Source of the DNA: Phymatolithon calcareum
Lineage: Eukaryota; Rhodophyta; Florideophyceae; Hapalidiales
Length of the DNA: 64,000 nucleotides
Assembly: GCA_977006965.1 (NCBI GenBank)
Contig: OZ345376.1
Span: forward strand, 1,116,001-1,180,000
Direction of reading: 5' to 3'
The notes under the pieces are model-generated. The model made no database searches and was not told where the DNA came from. It saw only the letters and a program-made list of their open reading frames with translations. Numbering within the stretch: the stretch's first letter is position 1; each line of letters starts with the position of its first letter. The position numbers and the translations under genes were made by a program. This document shows positions 43,636 to 54,517 of the stretch, piece after piece.

Positions 43636-46311
43636 TCACACCTCATCACCTTCCGCCCTCTTCCTCAACTGAGCAGCGCGAACCGGGTCCGCCGGTACAC
43701 CATCTGCCCCATTATGTAGCAACCATCCTAGATTGTTCATTGCCGCGACATGACCACCTTCTTCGATAGCGCGACTGTACATCTCAGCTGCGCGAACCGG
43801 GTCCGCCGGCACACCATCGGCGCCATGTTGTAGCAACCATCCGAGATTGACCATTGCCGTGACATTCCCACCTTCTTCAATAGCTCGACTGTACATCTCA
43901 GCTGCGCGAACCGGGTCCGCCGGTACACCTTCCGCCCCATTCTGTAGCAAAAATCCGAGATTGTTCAATGCCTTCACATCTCCACCTTCTTCAATAGCTC
44001 GACTGTACATCTCAGCTGCGCGAACCGGGTCCGCCGGTATACCATCTGCCCCATTTCGTAGCAACACTCCGAGATTGTTCATTGCCGTGACATGCCCACC
44101 TTCTTCAATAGCTCGACTGTACATCTCAGCTGCGCGAACCGGGTCCGCCGGCACACCATCGGCGCCATGTTGTAGCAACCATCCGAGATTGACCATTGCC
44201 GTGACATTCCCACCTTCTTCAATAGCTCGACTGTACATCTCAGCTGCGCGAACCGGGTCCGCCGGTACACCTTCCGCCCCATTCTGTAGCAAAAATCCGA
44301 GATTGTTCAATGCCTTCACATCTCCACCTTCTTCAATAGCTCGACTGTACATCTCAGCTGCGCGAACCGGGTCCGCCGGTATACCATCTGCCCCATTTCG
44401 TAGCAACACTCCGAGATTGTTCATTGCCGTGACATGCCCACCTTCTTCAATAGCTCGACTGTACATCTCAGCTGCGCGAACCGGGTCCGCCGGCACACCA
44501 TCGGCGCCATGTTGTAGCAACACTCCGAGATTGACCATTGCCGTGACATTCCCACCTTCTTCAATAGCTCGACTGTACATCTCAGCTGCGCGAACCGGGT
44601 CCGCCGGTACACCTTCCGCCCCATTCTGTAGCAAAAATCCGAGATTGTTCAATGCCTTCACATCTCCACCTTCTTCAATAGCTCGACTGTACATCTCAGC
44701 TGCGCGAACCGGGTCCGCCGGTATACCATCTGCCCCATTTCGTAGCAACACTCCGAGATTGTTCATTGCCGTGACATGCCCACCTTCTTCAATAGCTCGA
44801 CTGTACATCTCAGCTGCGCGAACCGGGTCCGCCGGCACACCATCGGCGCCATGTTGTAGCAACACTCCGAGATTGACCATTGCCGTGACATTCCCACCTT
44901 CTTCAATAGCTCGACTGTACATCTCAGCTGCGCGAACCGGGTCCGCCGGTACACCATCTGCCCCATTACTTAGCAACCATCCGAGATTGTTCATTGCCGT
45001 GACATTCCCACCTTCTTCAATAGCTCGACTATACATCTCAGCTGCGCGAACCGGGTCCGCCGGTATACCATCTGCCCCATTTCGTAGCAACACTCCGAGA
45101 TTGTTCATTGCCGTGACATGCCCACCTTCTTCAATAGCTCGACTGTACATCTCAGCTGCGCGAACCGGGTCCGCCGGCACACCATCGGCGCCATGTTGTA
45201 GCAACACTCCGAGATTGACCATTGCCGTGACATTCCCACCTTCTTCAATAGCTCGACTGTACATCTCAGCTGCGCGAACCGGGTCCGCCGGTACACCATC
45301 TGCCCCATTATGTAGCAACCATCCGAGATTGACCATTGTATCCGCATTCCCACCTTCAATAGCTCGACTGCACATCTCAGCTGCGCGAACCGCGTCCACC
45401 GATGCACCTTCTGCCTCTTCTTCTTGAATTGCTCCATCGGGGACATCCAGACCGAACGCCACGATATCTTCTCTCTTTCCGTCCTCCATATTTCCCACTT
45501 CTGTTGATCTCTCCGACTTCTTGGACTTGTGCTCATTCAGTTCTTGCTCCAATGCTCTGATTCGCGTGTCATAATCAAGCTTTTGTAGCTCATAGTGTGC
45601 CATCATTTCCCTAAATTCTTCTTCCTTAGCATTCTCGATTTTGCTGACGCGATCCTCCGCAGCCTCCAGCAGCTTTTCCAAGTTCTGCGTTTCAACGCTA
45701 GAAACAACCGTGTACAATGGCTTCGTCACGGGAAGACCATGGAGTAGAAGGTTCAACTTCTTCGTCATATGGCATTCGTCTTTTGCTCCGAGAAGAGAGC
45801 TCTCCATCGGTACGTAGCACCAGTGGCTTGTGTGCCGATCATCCGTCAATTTTTTTCGCATTCGGCATTCCGTTTCCGGGTTTCGTAACAACGCCTCAAC
45901 ATTCTCTTCCATCTTGTTCACTATTACCCCGAACCGGTCGTTCGTGTCCACCGAAATAGCATCGAGTACCAGCTTTATCGTCAGCGTGTCGCTTCTTCTC
46001 ACTCGGCCGCAATCCAAAGCGACAACGAACGCAATCCTGAGTGCCACATTTTCGGATAGTAACTTGTCCAGCTCTTCGCCCGCTTGCTTACTTCTCGTAA
46101 AATCGTAAAGACCCGGAGTGTCGTACAGCGTCAAGTTCCCCACCTGATATGCTTGGAGAACTTCTGTCAAACCTTCACATATGCTGGGCCCACTTCTAAA
46201 CTGTGCACTTCCGGCGAGTCCGTTGAGGAGAGTGCTTTTTCCAACCCCCGGGTTTCCGACAAATGCAATCGCTGGCCGGTGGGCACAGGAGCTCGACGTG
46301 GCTTCGCTCAT
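43636..46311 (-). CDS. GTPase-coiled coil-Sel1 repeat protein
   Basis: 891 codons, uninterrupted. The N-terminal GTPase domain has a P-loop GNPGVGKST (residues 19-27), DTPG (64-67) and NKME (132-135), the pattern of AIG1/GIMAP- or Era-like TRAFAC GTPases. Residues ~215-275 form a coiled coil (EEEFREMMAHYELQKL). From ~300 on there are 15 full 38-residue Sel1-like repeats plus a partial one, each with the ADPVRAAEMYSRAIEEGG core. Sel1 repeats form alpha-helical solenoids that bind partner proteins. A GTP switch feeding a repeat scaffold is a layout known from signalling and immune-type proteins; the actual role is unknown. The near-identity of repeats implies recent expansion or homogenisation. 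A fragment of a paralog lies at 12532. Confidence 0.87.
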   Translation of the reverse strand: MSEATSSSCAHRPAIAFVGNPGVGKSTLLNGLAGSAQFRSGPSICEGLTEVLQAYQVGNLTLYDTPGLYDFTRSKQAGEELDKLLSENVALRIAFVVALDCGRVRRSDTLTIKLVLDAISVDTNDRFGVIVNKMEENVEALLRNPETECRMRKKLTDDRHTSHWCYVPMESSLLGAKDECHMTKKLNLLLHGLPVTKPLYTVVSSVETQNLEKLLEAAEDRVSKIENAKEEEFREMMAHYELQKLDYDTRIRALEQELNEHKSKKSERSTEVGNMEDGKREDIVAFGLDVPDGAIQEEEAEGASVDAVRAAEMCSRAIEGGNADTMVNLGWLLHNGADGVPADPVRAAEMYSRAIEEGGNVTAMVNLGVLLQHGADGVPADPVRAAEMYSRAIEEGGHVTAMNNLGVLLRNGADGIPADPVRAAEMYSRAIEEGGNVTAMNNLGWLLSNGADGVPADPVRAAEMYSRAIEEGGNVTAMVNLGVLLQHGADGVPADPVRAAEMYSRAIEEGGHVTAMNNLGVLLRNGADGIPADPVRAAEMYSRAIEEGGDVKALNNLGFLLQNGAEGVPADPVRAAEMYSRAIEEGGNVTAMVNLGVLLQHGADGVPADPVRAAEMYSRAIEEGGHVTAMNNLGVLLRNGADGIPADPVRAAEMYSRAIEEGGDVKALNNLGFLLQNGAEGVPADPVRAAEMYSRAIEEGGNVTAMVNLGWLLQHGADGVPADPVRAAEMYSRAIEEGGHVTAMNNLGVLLRNGADGIPADPVRAAEMYSRAIEEGGDVKALNNLGFLLQNGAEGVPADPVRAAEMYSRAIEEGGNVTAMVNLGWLLQHGADGVPADPVRAAEMYSRAIEEGGHVAAMNNLGWLLHNGADGVPADPVRAAQLRKRAEGDEV
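43645..45404 (-). repeat. 15-unit, 114-bp Sel1 tandem array with 342-bp higher-order period
   Basis: Each unit is 114 bp (38 codons). Three unit types (HGADG-, RNGADG- and QNGAEG-ending) recur in order, so the DNA repeats with a 342-bp period. Successive 342-bp blocks differ at only a few bases (for example NLGVLL versus NLGWLL). Such an array is prone to unequal crossing-over and to assembly collapse. Confidence 0.92.
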
Positions 46312-46439
46312 TGTTACTAAGAACTTGACGGACGATAAACGTTGATTACCGTTTCACCCTGCATGTGGGAGGACTGATGAAAGAGTAGTGGTGCGGGTCG
46401 CTTCGTTGCAGCTGCACCTCTTATGCGCTTTGCAAAATA

Positions 46440-46837
46440 CAGTCAGACCTCGATAAATGGATGGGCAATGTGGAATGGTCCAATATTCTCAAAATCGAGG
46501 TTATTCTCAAGTCGAATTTTGAATCATAAGTTTTGGATCACACGTGTGCCGAACAGTAGCCATATTCTACTGTACTGTATGCCAATGGCAGGAGAAACAT
46601 GAAAAGTACTTACAGTATTCTACGAGTGAGGATATGCTCCGTGTACGCTAAACAAAATTATAACAAAATTTAAGGTATGCCCCGTGACCTCGAACATGAA
46701 GTAATGCTCCTATCAAATATTCTAGAATCCTTTAATTTTCGTTAAATTTAGGCGGATACGGTTTTCGTGGAGCACTCGATTATGCTGCTAACCGAGGTTA
46801 TTCTAAAAAAGAGGTTCCATTTATCGAGGTCTGACTG
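46440..46837. mobile_element. pogo/Tigger-type MITE
   Basis: 398 bp with perfect 22-bp terminal inverted repeats beginning CAGTCAGACCTCGATAAATG, flanked by TA dinucleotides (46438-46439 and 46838-46839). The CAGT...ACCTCG end and TA duplication are characteristic of the pogo/Tigger branch. No coding capacity. It could be mobilised by a pogo transposase such as the one at 22074, but the TIR of that gene is not known. Confidence 0.9.
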
Positions 46838-47010
46838 TAAAGGACAACAACGCACATACGACAGTATGATAAATTCGCCGATGATTGGCTTTCTACTCTG
46901 CTCGATGTGCAGTACCAGGGAGTTGCGGGAAATCTCGTTTTTGGGTCTTCTATGTAAAATGGAAAAAAAATTGAGCTCACCGTGAGAAGCACACTTCTTG
47001 GGAAATGATA

Positions 47011-47112
47011 TTGTTAGAAGCACAGAAAAAACGTGGAAAGACCTCGGCCACAAATCATGATGATGATGATTGTGGCCCAGGTCTTTCCACGTTTTTTCTG
47101 TGCTTCTAACAA
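47011..47112. repeat. Long hairpin in the left arm of the foldback element
   Basis: Arms of ~42 bp, 47011-47052 and 47071-47112, with two mismatches, around an ATG ATG ATG-rich centre. The corresponding part of the right outer arm (54850-54900) has only one orientation of this segment, so the left copy gained an inverted duplication. Confidence 0.85.
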
Positions 47113-49048
47113 CGCAGCGTATCACACTGTAAAATTTGCCACGGTCTGCAGCACGGAACATCATGTTCCGTGCTCCACACCGTGGCACCGCACGCAGCTT
47201 CGGCACTTGGTCTTGCGCAAGAGCGAAGCATCCAAACCCCGTGCCAGTTTTGTCCTGCTTTCCGGCGTTGTTCTGATGCATTGGCGTTGCAATCATATGC
47301 ACCCCCAACTCGAAGATTACGAATCGGTGCGAACACGCATGTCGATCAAGCAACTTCACGAATCGCCATCATGCACGAGAAAGCGAATATGAAGACGGTA
47401 TACAGTAACATGCGTCGATATTATTAGAAATCTAGAGCGCGGTCCACCCCTCGTAAAAAATTCTAATCCAGATTTCATTCACATGGTTGCAACAGGGGAA
47501 AGCTAGACGGGGACATACGCAGAGAGGCTCATGCCGCATTTTCTGGACAGCCGTGTTTCGAGCTTGTATGAAACGAAAATGGCGAATTGGAAACGTTTCA
47601 ATTGAGAGCTCGCGCAATAGGAAAATTGCTAGGGGTTGCGGGAAAATTCGAAATATCGAATAATTTCGTACCATTGATGTACCAAAATTTTATGGCAAGT
47701 GTGCCAGTATTTGCGTTTGGGGCTCGCTCTTTTCATAATGATAACACAAATTTAGTCATCATCATTGCTTTGCATAATAAAGACATTTTTTCAAGCAGCA
47801 GTTTAGTCAGCTGCTTCAATTCGGAGGTATTGAAATGCACGCAAGCTGTAATTTAACACTGTGTCCTTTTTGGACAGAGAAATGATACGTATTTCCAGTC
47901 AGATGCAGTGATGTTCCAACTTAGACATGCGTCAGTGCATTCCGACATTCTATTTCACAATTGCTTGGTTGTTAACCCACTGAATAGACTTAATCGTTCA
48001 ATAGAGCAAAAATTCGGCAAACGTTCGGCTGTTTCGTAGCTGAATTTCTAATTTGTCAATTTTTAATGAGCTCCCACTCGTGAGTTCGCGAGACAGCCGA
48101 ACAGTTTACTGCGAAACTTTGTCACGCATAGCTTGTAGAACATAATACGTCACAGCGATCTGGAAAATGTTCATGCTTTCCATAAAATTCGGTAGGTAAA
48201 ATTTCGAAAAATCGCTGAATTGCCGAACGTTCGGCAACTTGGACCAGGGGGTTGCCGGAAAATCCGAAAGTTCGAATGTTCTTGAAATCTGCACCTGCAG
48301 TATTGGCCACAGGCGAATTAATCAGAAAATCTCACGGGGCACATTTGATGATAGTTGTAAAAACATTTCGTTGATAGCGATCTAACGCTTAAGCGTTTGA
48401 TACAGCGCTTTTCTAAATACCTGTAGGTGATTCCTACTCGACACATTTGTCATACTGTATATCATGGGTGATCATCAACTATCTCACTGCAGATCACATC
48501 ATGTGATTCGCAATGAGGTGGGTCTGACCAATCAAAGCTTTAGAGGTGGTGACAGCCTCCGTAAAATTCGTTGTCTGGCTCAAAAACGTTTTGATGCAGT
48601 TCGAATTGAAACTGCTGTGCAGTGCCGTATTGCACTACTGGTGTACGTTCTATTTGTTTCCCAAAATGTCTTCATAGACAGCTTCAACGAGTTTAGTTGC
48701 CTCGAATGTTCGAATGTTAGAGTTCTTTAAACTTCTCCTGCCGAATTCTCGCCAGTTCTATAACTTTATCAGCGAACGGACACGAATTATGGTAGAAATG
48801 GCCAAGGTATTCAAAGATTCAGTGCAATAAATAAGCTCGATCAATCGAACGACAAGAATTAGGTGGTCAAAGTTGCCGAACGTTCGGCAATTCAGCGATT
48901 TTTCGAAGTTTTACCTACCGAATTTTTAAGGAAAGCATGAACATTTTCCAGATCGCTGTGATGTAGAATGTTCTATAAGCTATACATGACAAAGATTCGC
49001 AGTTAACTTTTCGAGTGTCTCGCGAAGTCGCGAGTGGGAGCTCATTAG

Positions 49049-49099
49049 CCAAAGTTCTAATTTGTCAATTTTTAAAAAAATTGACAAATTAGAACTCTG
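49049..49099. repeat. Palindrome in the right arm of the foldback element
   Basis: A 20-bp perfect core (49054-49073 and 49076-49095) with a 2-nt centre extends to 49049-49099 with one mismatch. The opposite arm at 48045-48070 has a single copy of the core, so ~26 bp were inserted here as the reverse complement of the neighbouring sequence. Confidence 0.88.
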
Positions 49100-49230
49100 G
49101 CTAGAAGCGGCCGAACGTTTGCCGAACGCTTGCCGAATGTTCGCCGAATCTCTGGCGAATTTTTGCTCTACTCAACGATTAAGTCTATTGAGTGTATTAG
49201 CATCCAAGCAATTGTGCAATGGAATGTCAG

Positions 49231-50204
49231 GGGGGTGCGGGAAAGTTGTAAAATTGGAACGTATTCGAAAATGGGCAGAAACGGAAAGCTACCCGCTTAA
49301 TAAGTTCACGAGTTTTCAGCGCCACCATGATGCTTTTCCATTTCCGCGAAATCATACCTTGGTCCATCAAAATTGACACGTGATGAAGCTAGGTATGATT
49401 GTGCCGAATTGATCTGCCCAATGAAATACTGTTTCATGTCCACATACATCGCGCTGACGCGACACACGATGTCCGTGCCGTAAGGCGCATGGCGACAAAA
49501 AAAGCGACAGGCGACAAATTGTTGCCAAAAAAAGCGACACTTACAATAAAAGCCAATCTTGCTCCGGCTCTCCCGTGCAATCTAAGGACTCAGAGGAAAC
49601 TAAAAACACATGGGATGGTACAATGTGCTATAGTCTACCCCGTGGAGGAAACACTTACATCTGGAAGCTGATAACGAAGGTGCAGGGGGCGACGCAAAAA
49701 CACAAAAAATCAACAAAAACGGCGATGTCGCCACTTTAGTTTCGTGTTTTTTTGAGTCATGGAGCTCGGAATGTGATAAAAACTTATGCCGTTTCCTAGC
49801 TTGTACTCTCCTCTAGCTATTCATGTCAAAATATTTGTCGATCTCTCCCTGGATGCCTCACAATTCGCGGAACAAGACTTGTCGCTTTGTTACATTTCGA
49901 TTTGTCGTGTGTCGCCTTTTTTGTCGCTGTTTTGTCGCCATGCGCCTGACGGGCTATGTCGCGTCAGCGCGTTGTATATGGCATTTCATTGGGCAGATTA
50001 GCTCGTCACAATCATAACTATCTGTATGATGTGTCAATTTCGATGGACCAATAGACTGTTTACTTACATGATTTTGCGCGAATAGAAAAGCGCGCTGAAC
50101 GACATCATTGTTGTACTAAAAACTCGTGAGCTTGATAAGCGGGTAGCTTGCCGATTGTGCCAATGTTCCAATTGTTTCCATTTTTTCAAATTTCCCGCAC
50201 ACCC
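49231..50204. mobile_element. Harbinger-type MITE with long internal inverted repeats
   Basis: 974 bp, ends GGGGGTGCGGGAAAG and ...TTTCCCGCACACCC, flanked by CAG on both sides (49228-49230 and 50205-50207). The opposite arm of the foldback (47942-47944, CCG on plus) has the uninterrupted target. Inside, 49360-49520 and 49890-50050 are again inverted copies, so it is itself nearly a foldback. Confidence 0.88.
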
Positions 50205-50419
50205 CAGGATGCACTGACGCATGCCCAAGTTCGAACATCACTGCATCTGAACTGAAATACGTATCATTTCTCCGTCCAAAAAGAACACAGGGTTACAGCT
50301 TGCTTGCATTGCAAGCGGTCCGAATTGAAGCAGGTGACTAAACTGCTGCATCAAAGCATGTCTTTATTATGCAACGCAATGATGATGACACAAAATATGT
50401 GTTATCTTTTAATAAAATT

Positions 50420-50470
50420 CCATTTGGGGCTCGCTGTTTTCATTTAATGAAAACAGCGAGCCCCAAATGG
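50420..50470. repeat. Perfect 25-bp palindrome with 1-nt centre
   Basis: Arms 50420-50444 and 50446-50470, exact. The homologous stretch in the opposite arm (near 47710-47745) has one arm only. Confidence 0.92.
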
Positions 50471-51725
50471 AAATACTTGGACTCTTTCCACAACATTTTG
50501 GTTCATCAATAGTCCCAAATTATTCGATATTTCGAATTTTCCCGCAACCCCCAGCTAATTCTTGCCATTCGATTGACCGAGCTTATTTATCGCACCGAAT
50601 ATTTGAATACCTTGGTCATTGCTACCATAATTCGTGTCCATTTGCGCATAAAGTTATAGAACTGGCGAGAATTTTTGCTGATTTTCAAGTGGCGGGATAA
50701 TTGTCAGCATATTTTTCAATTGGCCATATTATGCGGGATTCGGCAGGGAGGTGCGGGAAATGGCGTTAACGCCATTTTCTCAATGATCTTGGAGTAGATT
50801 GGGCCTTTTCGCAAAATTAGTGTATGCATTGGTGCCTTTGTGTAGGTCTTCCGGTCCATCTACGTAACAGTTACTTTCTCAAAAAACTCGTTGCCAGCAG
50901 TGAGAAACAAGTCCACCGAATCAAGTACTGTACCATATCATATATCATACGGATTACAAGACCTTGTCGGACGACATCATGACGACGGCGTAATTTCCGC
51001 GTGTCATAAACAGCATGCTGGTTTTATATTTATTGGTTCAATTCGTTTGCATTTGATCGTATGACAAAGTCTGAGGAACTCCGTGCATCCCGTGCACCGC
51101 GCTTTCGACATAACGCTTATCGCTGTCTCCAACTATATCGACATATTTTATATCGATGTACAGTATATAAACTTCGAGGAGCGGTATAAGGGTGAAAAAA
51201 AGTTTAGGAAATAGTTTGGCCGCGCAGTTCGAACAGGTCCCAATTTATACTGCCGAATCCCGCATAATACTGTATGACCAATTGAAAAATATGCTGACCC
51301 TTATCCCGCAACTTGAAAATCAGCAAAAGTGCATGTTTTGGAGTTATACTGCCGACTTTGACGCGTGGTATAAGTATTGTAGCATTTTTGTTTTCTTAAG
51401 ATGTCAATGAAATCTGTATTAGAATTTTTTACGAGGGGTGTACCGCGCTCTACTGTAGATTTCTAAAGTCGGCGCATGTTATACCGTTTTGCACATTCGC
51501 TATATCTATGCACTTTCATAAATCGACATGCGTGTTCGCAACAATTCGTGGTCTTCGAATTGGGGGTGCATATGATTGCAACGCGAATGCATCAGGGAGC
51601 TACGGGAAATAACGTTTTTTGGATTTTGGCTATTTTGGGCCCTATTTCGTAAAGTATGAGTTTCATAATTGAACACGTGAGGCGCTGCAAAGTAAGCGCA
51701 AATTTATTAGAGCAAAATGCATATC

Positions 51726-52661
51726 TTACCCTGTTGTGAACTGCAGTGCATCCTCCTTGTCCACAAGATAGTCACTATCAGGAGCATCTAGAGTAACATA
51801 TAAGACCCGGTCCGTTATGTTTTTGAAATCAAGGTACTTCTTGTTCTTCTTTGCGGTGCGAACTTCCGTCTTGACACGGAATGGAAGACGTATCTTGTAC
51901 GAAGACGAGATGCGCTCCGAGGTATTAGCGCGCAATCGGCGTAGGAATGGACGAAACGAAATCAGACGAGGGTGATTGCGCAGAAACGTAGAATCAGTTT
52001 TCAGCTCGTTGCTGTGCATCACAAACAGATTCGTCATAGACACTGGCCAGTACACCGTTATCTCGAGGAACAATCCGTTTTCCACGACATTCAGCTTGTG
52101 ATCATCCGGGGTGTGCATGGTGCCCGACGGCATCAAGATTGCAACAGTGACGCGTCTGTTCTCCTCTTCATTTTCCCACTGGCCCATCGCAAAAATGGGC
52201 TTGAAAAAATGAGGGTCATCAACAGTCCCTTCATCACCGTAACCTAGCTCTTCTTCGAAGTCTCCATCGCTCACATCCACGTCCGCATCCGCATCAACCA
52301 TGCGGGGCCTCTTTGTATCCGATGTGGTCATGCGGTTCAAGCCGACCTCGTCCTCATCGATAGCATCGGCGCGGTCTCCTTTGTCGCCGGCTGCAGCAGT
52401 GTCAGAATGTAAACATGTAGAGAAAAAGCGGGGACAGTGAACGGGAAACATACCTCCACGTTTGTGCACAACGCCGAATTCCTTGCCGAAGGTGCGCAGT
52501 TTCGCCCGAAATGTTGAGCTGTTAAGCTTTTCAAAGCTCCTGCGCATCGTCCGGACATCCTTTGGGTCCTTGTTGCGCGTGCCACCGGTCTTGACGAGAT
52601 CTTTGAGATATTCATAAAGCCGTTTCTGCTCTTGCAGCTCAGATCCCCTGGCATGCGGCAT
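51726..52661 (-). CDS. Second Harbinger gene (unknown partner protein), one intron
   Basis: 311 codons if unspliced, from the ATG at 52661. A 63-nt intron at 52391-52453 (GTATGT...CTGCAG on the minus strand, phase 1) is in-frame and open, so retention is tolerated. The N-terminal third is charged and helical (KRLYEYLKDLVKTGG, RTMRRSFEKLN), the middle is acidic (DADADVDVSDGDFEEE) and the C-terminal half looks beta-rich. Classical Harbinger elements encode a Myb-like partner that helps nuclear import and TIR binding; no Myb motif is evident here, so the role is inferred from position only. It is divergent from the transposase, 947 bp apart. Confidence 0.7.
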   Translation of the reverse strand: MPHARGSELQEQKRLYEYLKDLVKTGGTRNKDPKDVRTMRRSFEKLNSSTFRAKLRTFGKEFGVVHKRGGMFPVHCPRFFSTCLHSDTAAAGDKGDRADAIDEDEVGLNRMTTSDTKRPRMVDADADVDVSDGDFEEELGYGDEGTVDDPHFFKPIFAMGQWENEEENRRVTVAILMPSGTMHTPDDHKLNVVENGLFLEITVYWPVSMTNLFVMHSNELKTDSTFLRNHPRLISFRPFLRRLRANTSERISSSYKIRLPFRVKTEVRTAKKNKKYLDFKNITDRVLYVTLDAPDSDYLVDKEDALQFTTG

Positions 52662-52871
52662 TGTGCTAAGAGCGGTGTTTTTTGAGAGAAAAGGATGAGA
52701 GTGCGGAAGCGGTGTGGGTGTGGGAACAGAAGAGGAACAGAAATGCGAGTATTTATTACGTCATGAGAGTAGCCCTCTGGGCGGGCTCTAATTCTGCTCG
52801 GAGAGCTTTGCTCCTTCGCGCCAAATAGATTTTACATGCAAACGAGTCAAATGAGCTTTACGTATCATCTT

Positions 52872-52920
52872 TAATGGATACTGAAGATATTGTTAGTAAC
52901 AATATCTTCAGTATCCATTA
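52872..52920. repeat. Perfect 24-bp palindrome with 1-nt centre
   Basis: Arms 52872-52895 and 52897-52920, exact, in the intergenic region between the two divergent Harbinger genes. It could be a regulatory site or one of the palindromic insertions seen elsewhere in the window. Confidence 0.92.
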
Positions 52921-53608
52921 GAGAAAACTAGATCACATTGATCTATTTTTTGCCTGAACTTACTCAGAGTAAAGCGCCAGTACTGTTTATGGCGAGATAA
53001 AAATATTTTCGAGCAGCAGCATAAGGTCCAGAATATTTTTTAAAAATTTCTGAGACAGGAAAAAACATAAGTCCGCTGAGCCATGCTGTTAAATTCAAGG
53101 AGCTCTGTATTATAAAAAATTCTGTTTCTTGAATATCGCCTGTCAAATAACGCGAGAAGTACACTTTTTGGCGATATGCTGCAAATTTTGGCCGGCGATA
53201 TCTGTATTTTTCTTTAAAAATATCTTACAAAAAGAACACTTCCTTTTAGGACATCACGTTTTCCAATATCATGAGAGGTTCTAAATTTTTTAAGGGTTGT
53301 TAAGTGTACTACAGCCGTACTCTCTTTTCTAAACAAGTCGCCAAGATGGCGTATCCATGTTGACAAACTATGTCAACGCATATCGCATAGATCTAATTTG
53401 CGTTGATAATGTATCATTCCAGCCTTCTAATGATACTTATCCGATGTTATGATAGCTTACAGAAGTACAGCACTTAAGAAGTCTTCAAGTTACGTACTCC
53501 TGAGAGGTATGATGAACGTTCAATCCCCTTTTCGGGACTATATGATGTGGTTTTAGTTCTGCAACCACCGCAATGGATCTTGGCGAAATCCTTGCTCTCT
53601 AGGTCAAA

Positions 53609-54517
53609 ATGAGTGCAGACGGTGTTACTGTCCCTCCAGCTGTATTTTCAGATGCCGGAGCCGCCATAATGCGCCAAACTCCACGCAGCAGCACAGTATA
53701 TGTAAGACGTTTTGGTGGCCTTTTCGGAGTAACTCCAATGGCGTGCTCCCGCCTTTGGGAACGTCTTTTCCATGGGCCTGGTGGACTGCCGCATCATTTA
53801 TTGTGGGTGCTTCTTTTTTTAAAGGTATACGCTTGTGAACACGTCCACGCCATTATGGCTGGCGTGGACGAGAAGACATTTCGAAAATGGTCGAGAATCT
53901 TTGTCCGGCGCCTGTCGTTCTTAAATGTCGTATGTCATTTACTTTTCACTTTTTTAACTAACGCTCCCAAAGCACATGTACTAACTACATTTCAGATTTC
54001 TTGGAAAAACCGCCGACTTGGCCGCCCTCTGAACAGTTGCTATGTATCCGTGGACGGAACCGATTTTAAGATATTGGAGCCGACGCCTTTCGATACAAAG
54101 TGGTTCTCTTTCAAGTTTAAAAGGCCTGGGTTGAGGTACGAGATCGGGCTAACATTGGACACGGGCGAAATAGTGTGGGTGAACGGTCCGTTTCCTGCCA
54201 GTAATCCTGACGTCACTATTTTTAGGAGAGATATGAAACACGCACTTCAACCTGGTGAACGTGTCGTGGCGGACAAGGGCTACGGTGATCCGAGCTGCTG
54301 GACGCCACGTGATCCACAGCTCACACCTGCGCAGCGGACTCTCTGTGCAGATCTTCGTGCTCGACATGAAACTGTCAATAAGCGTTTCAAACAGTTTGCA
54401 GTCCTAGCTCAGCGATTTCGGCACCACCGTTCTATCCACTCTTTCTGCTTCCACGCAGTTGCTAACATCACGCAGTTCATGATGACAACCGATCCTCTCT
54501 TCTTTGTTGAATATTAG
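53609..54517 (+). CDS. Harbinger (PIF) DDE transposase, one intron
   Basis: 302 codons unspliced. An N-terminal helical region (residues 40-105) is followed by the DDE_Tnp_4-type core: CYVSVDGTDFKI (D149), VVADKGYGD (D222) and RHETVNKRFKQF (E254), the three catalytic acids. A 66-nt intron 53930-53995 has GTATGT, TACTAAC (53979-53985) and TTTCAG. It is phase 0, a multiple of three and free of stops; the encoded 22 residues (starting VCHLLFTFL) do not look like part of the domain, which supports splicing. AATAAA at 54540 could be the polyadenylation signal. No damage is visible. Confidence 0.88.
   Translation: MSADGVTVPPAVFSDAGAAIMRQTPRSSTVYVRRFGGLFGVTPMACSRLWERLFHGPGGLPHHLLWVLLFLKVYACEHVHAIMAGVDEKTFRKWSRIFVRRLSFLNVVCHLLFTFLTNAPKAHVLTTFQISWKNRRLGRPLNSCYVSVDGTDFKILEPTPFDTKWFSFKFKRPGLRYEIGLTLDTGEIVWVNGPFPASNPDVTIFRRDMKHALQPGERVVADKGYGDPSCWTPRDPQLTPAQRTLCADLRARHETVNKRFKQFAVLAQRFRHHRSIHSFCFHAVANITQFMMTTDPLFFVEY

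Noticed and set aside
43645-45404. Regular 114-bp repeats considered as a CRISPR array
   Set aside because: No unique spacers, units are contiguous and coding, and the genome is eukaryotic.
43847-45427. 526-codon plus-strand ORF opposite the Sel1 array
   Set aside because: An antisense shadow: the 114-bp repeat has no stop in this frame, so it is open by periodicity. The minus strand gives a real GTPase-Sel1 protein.
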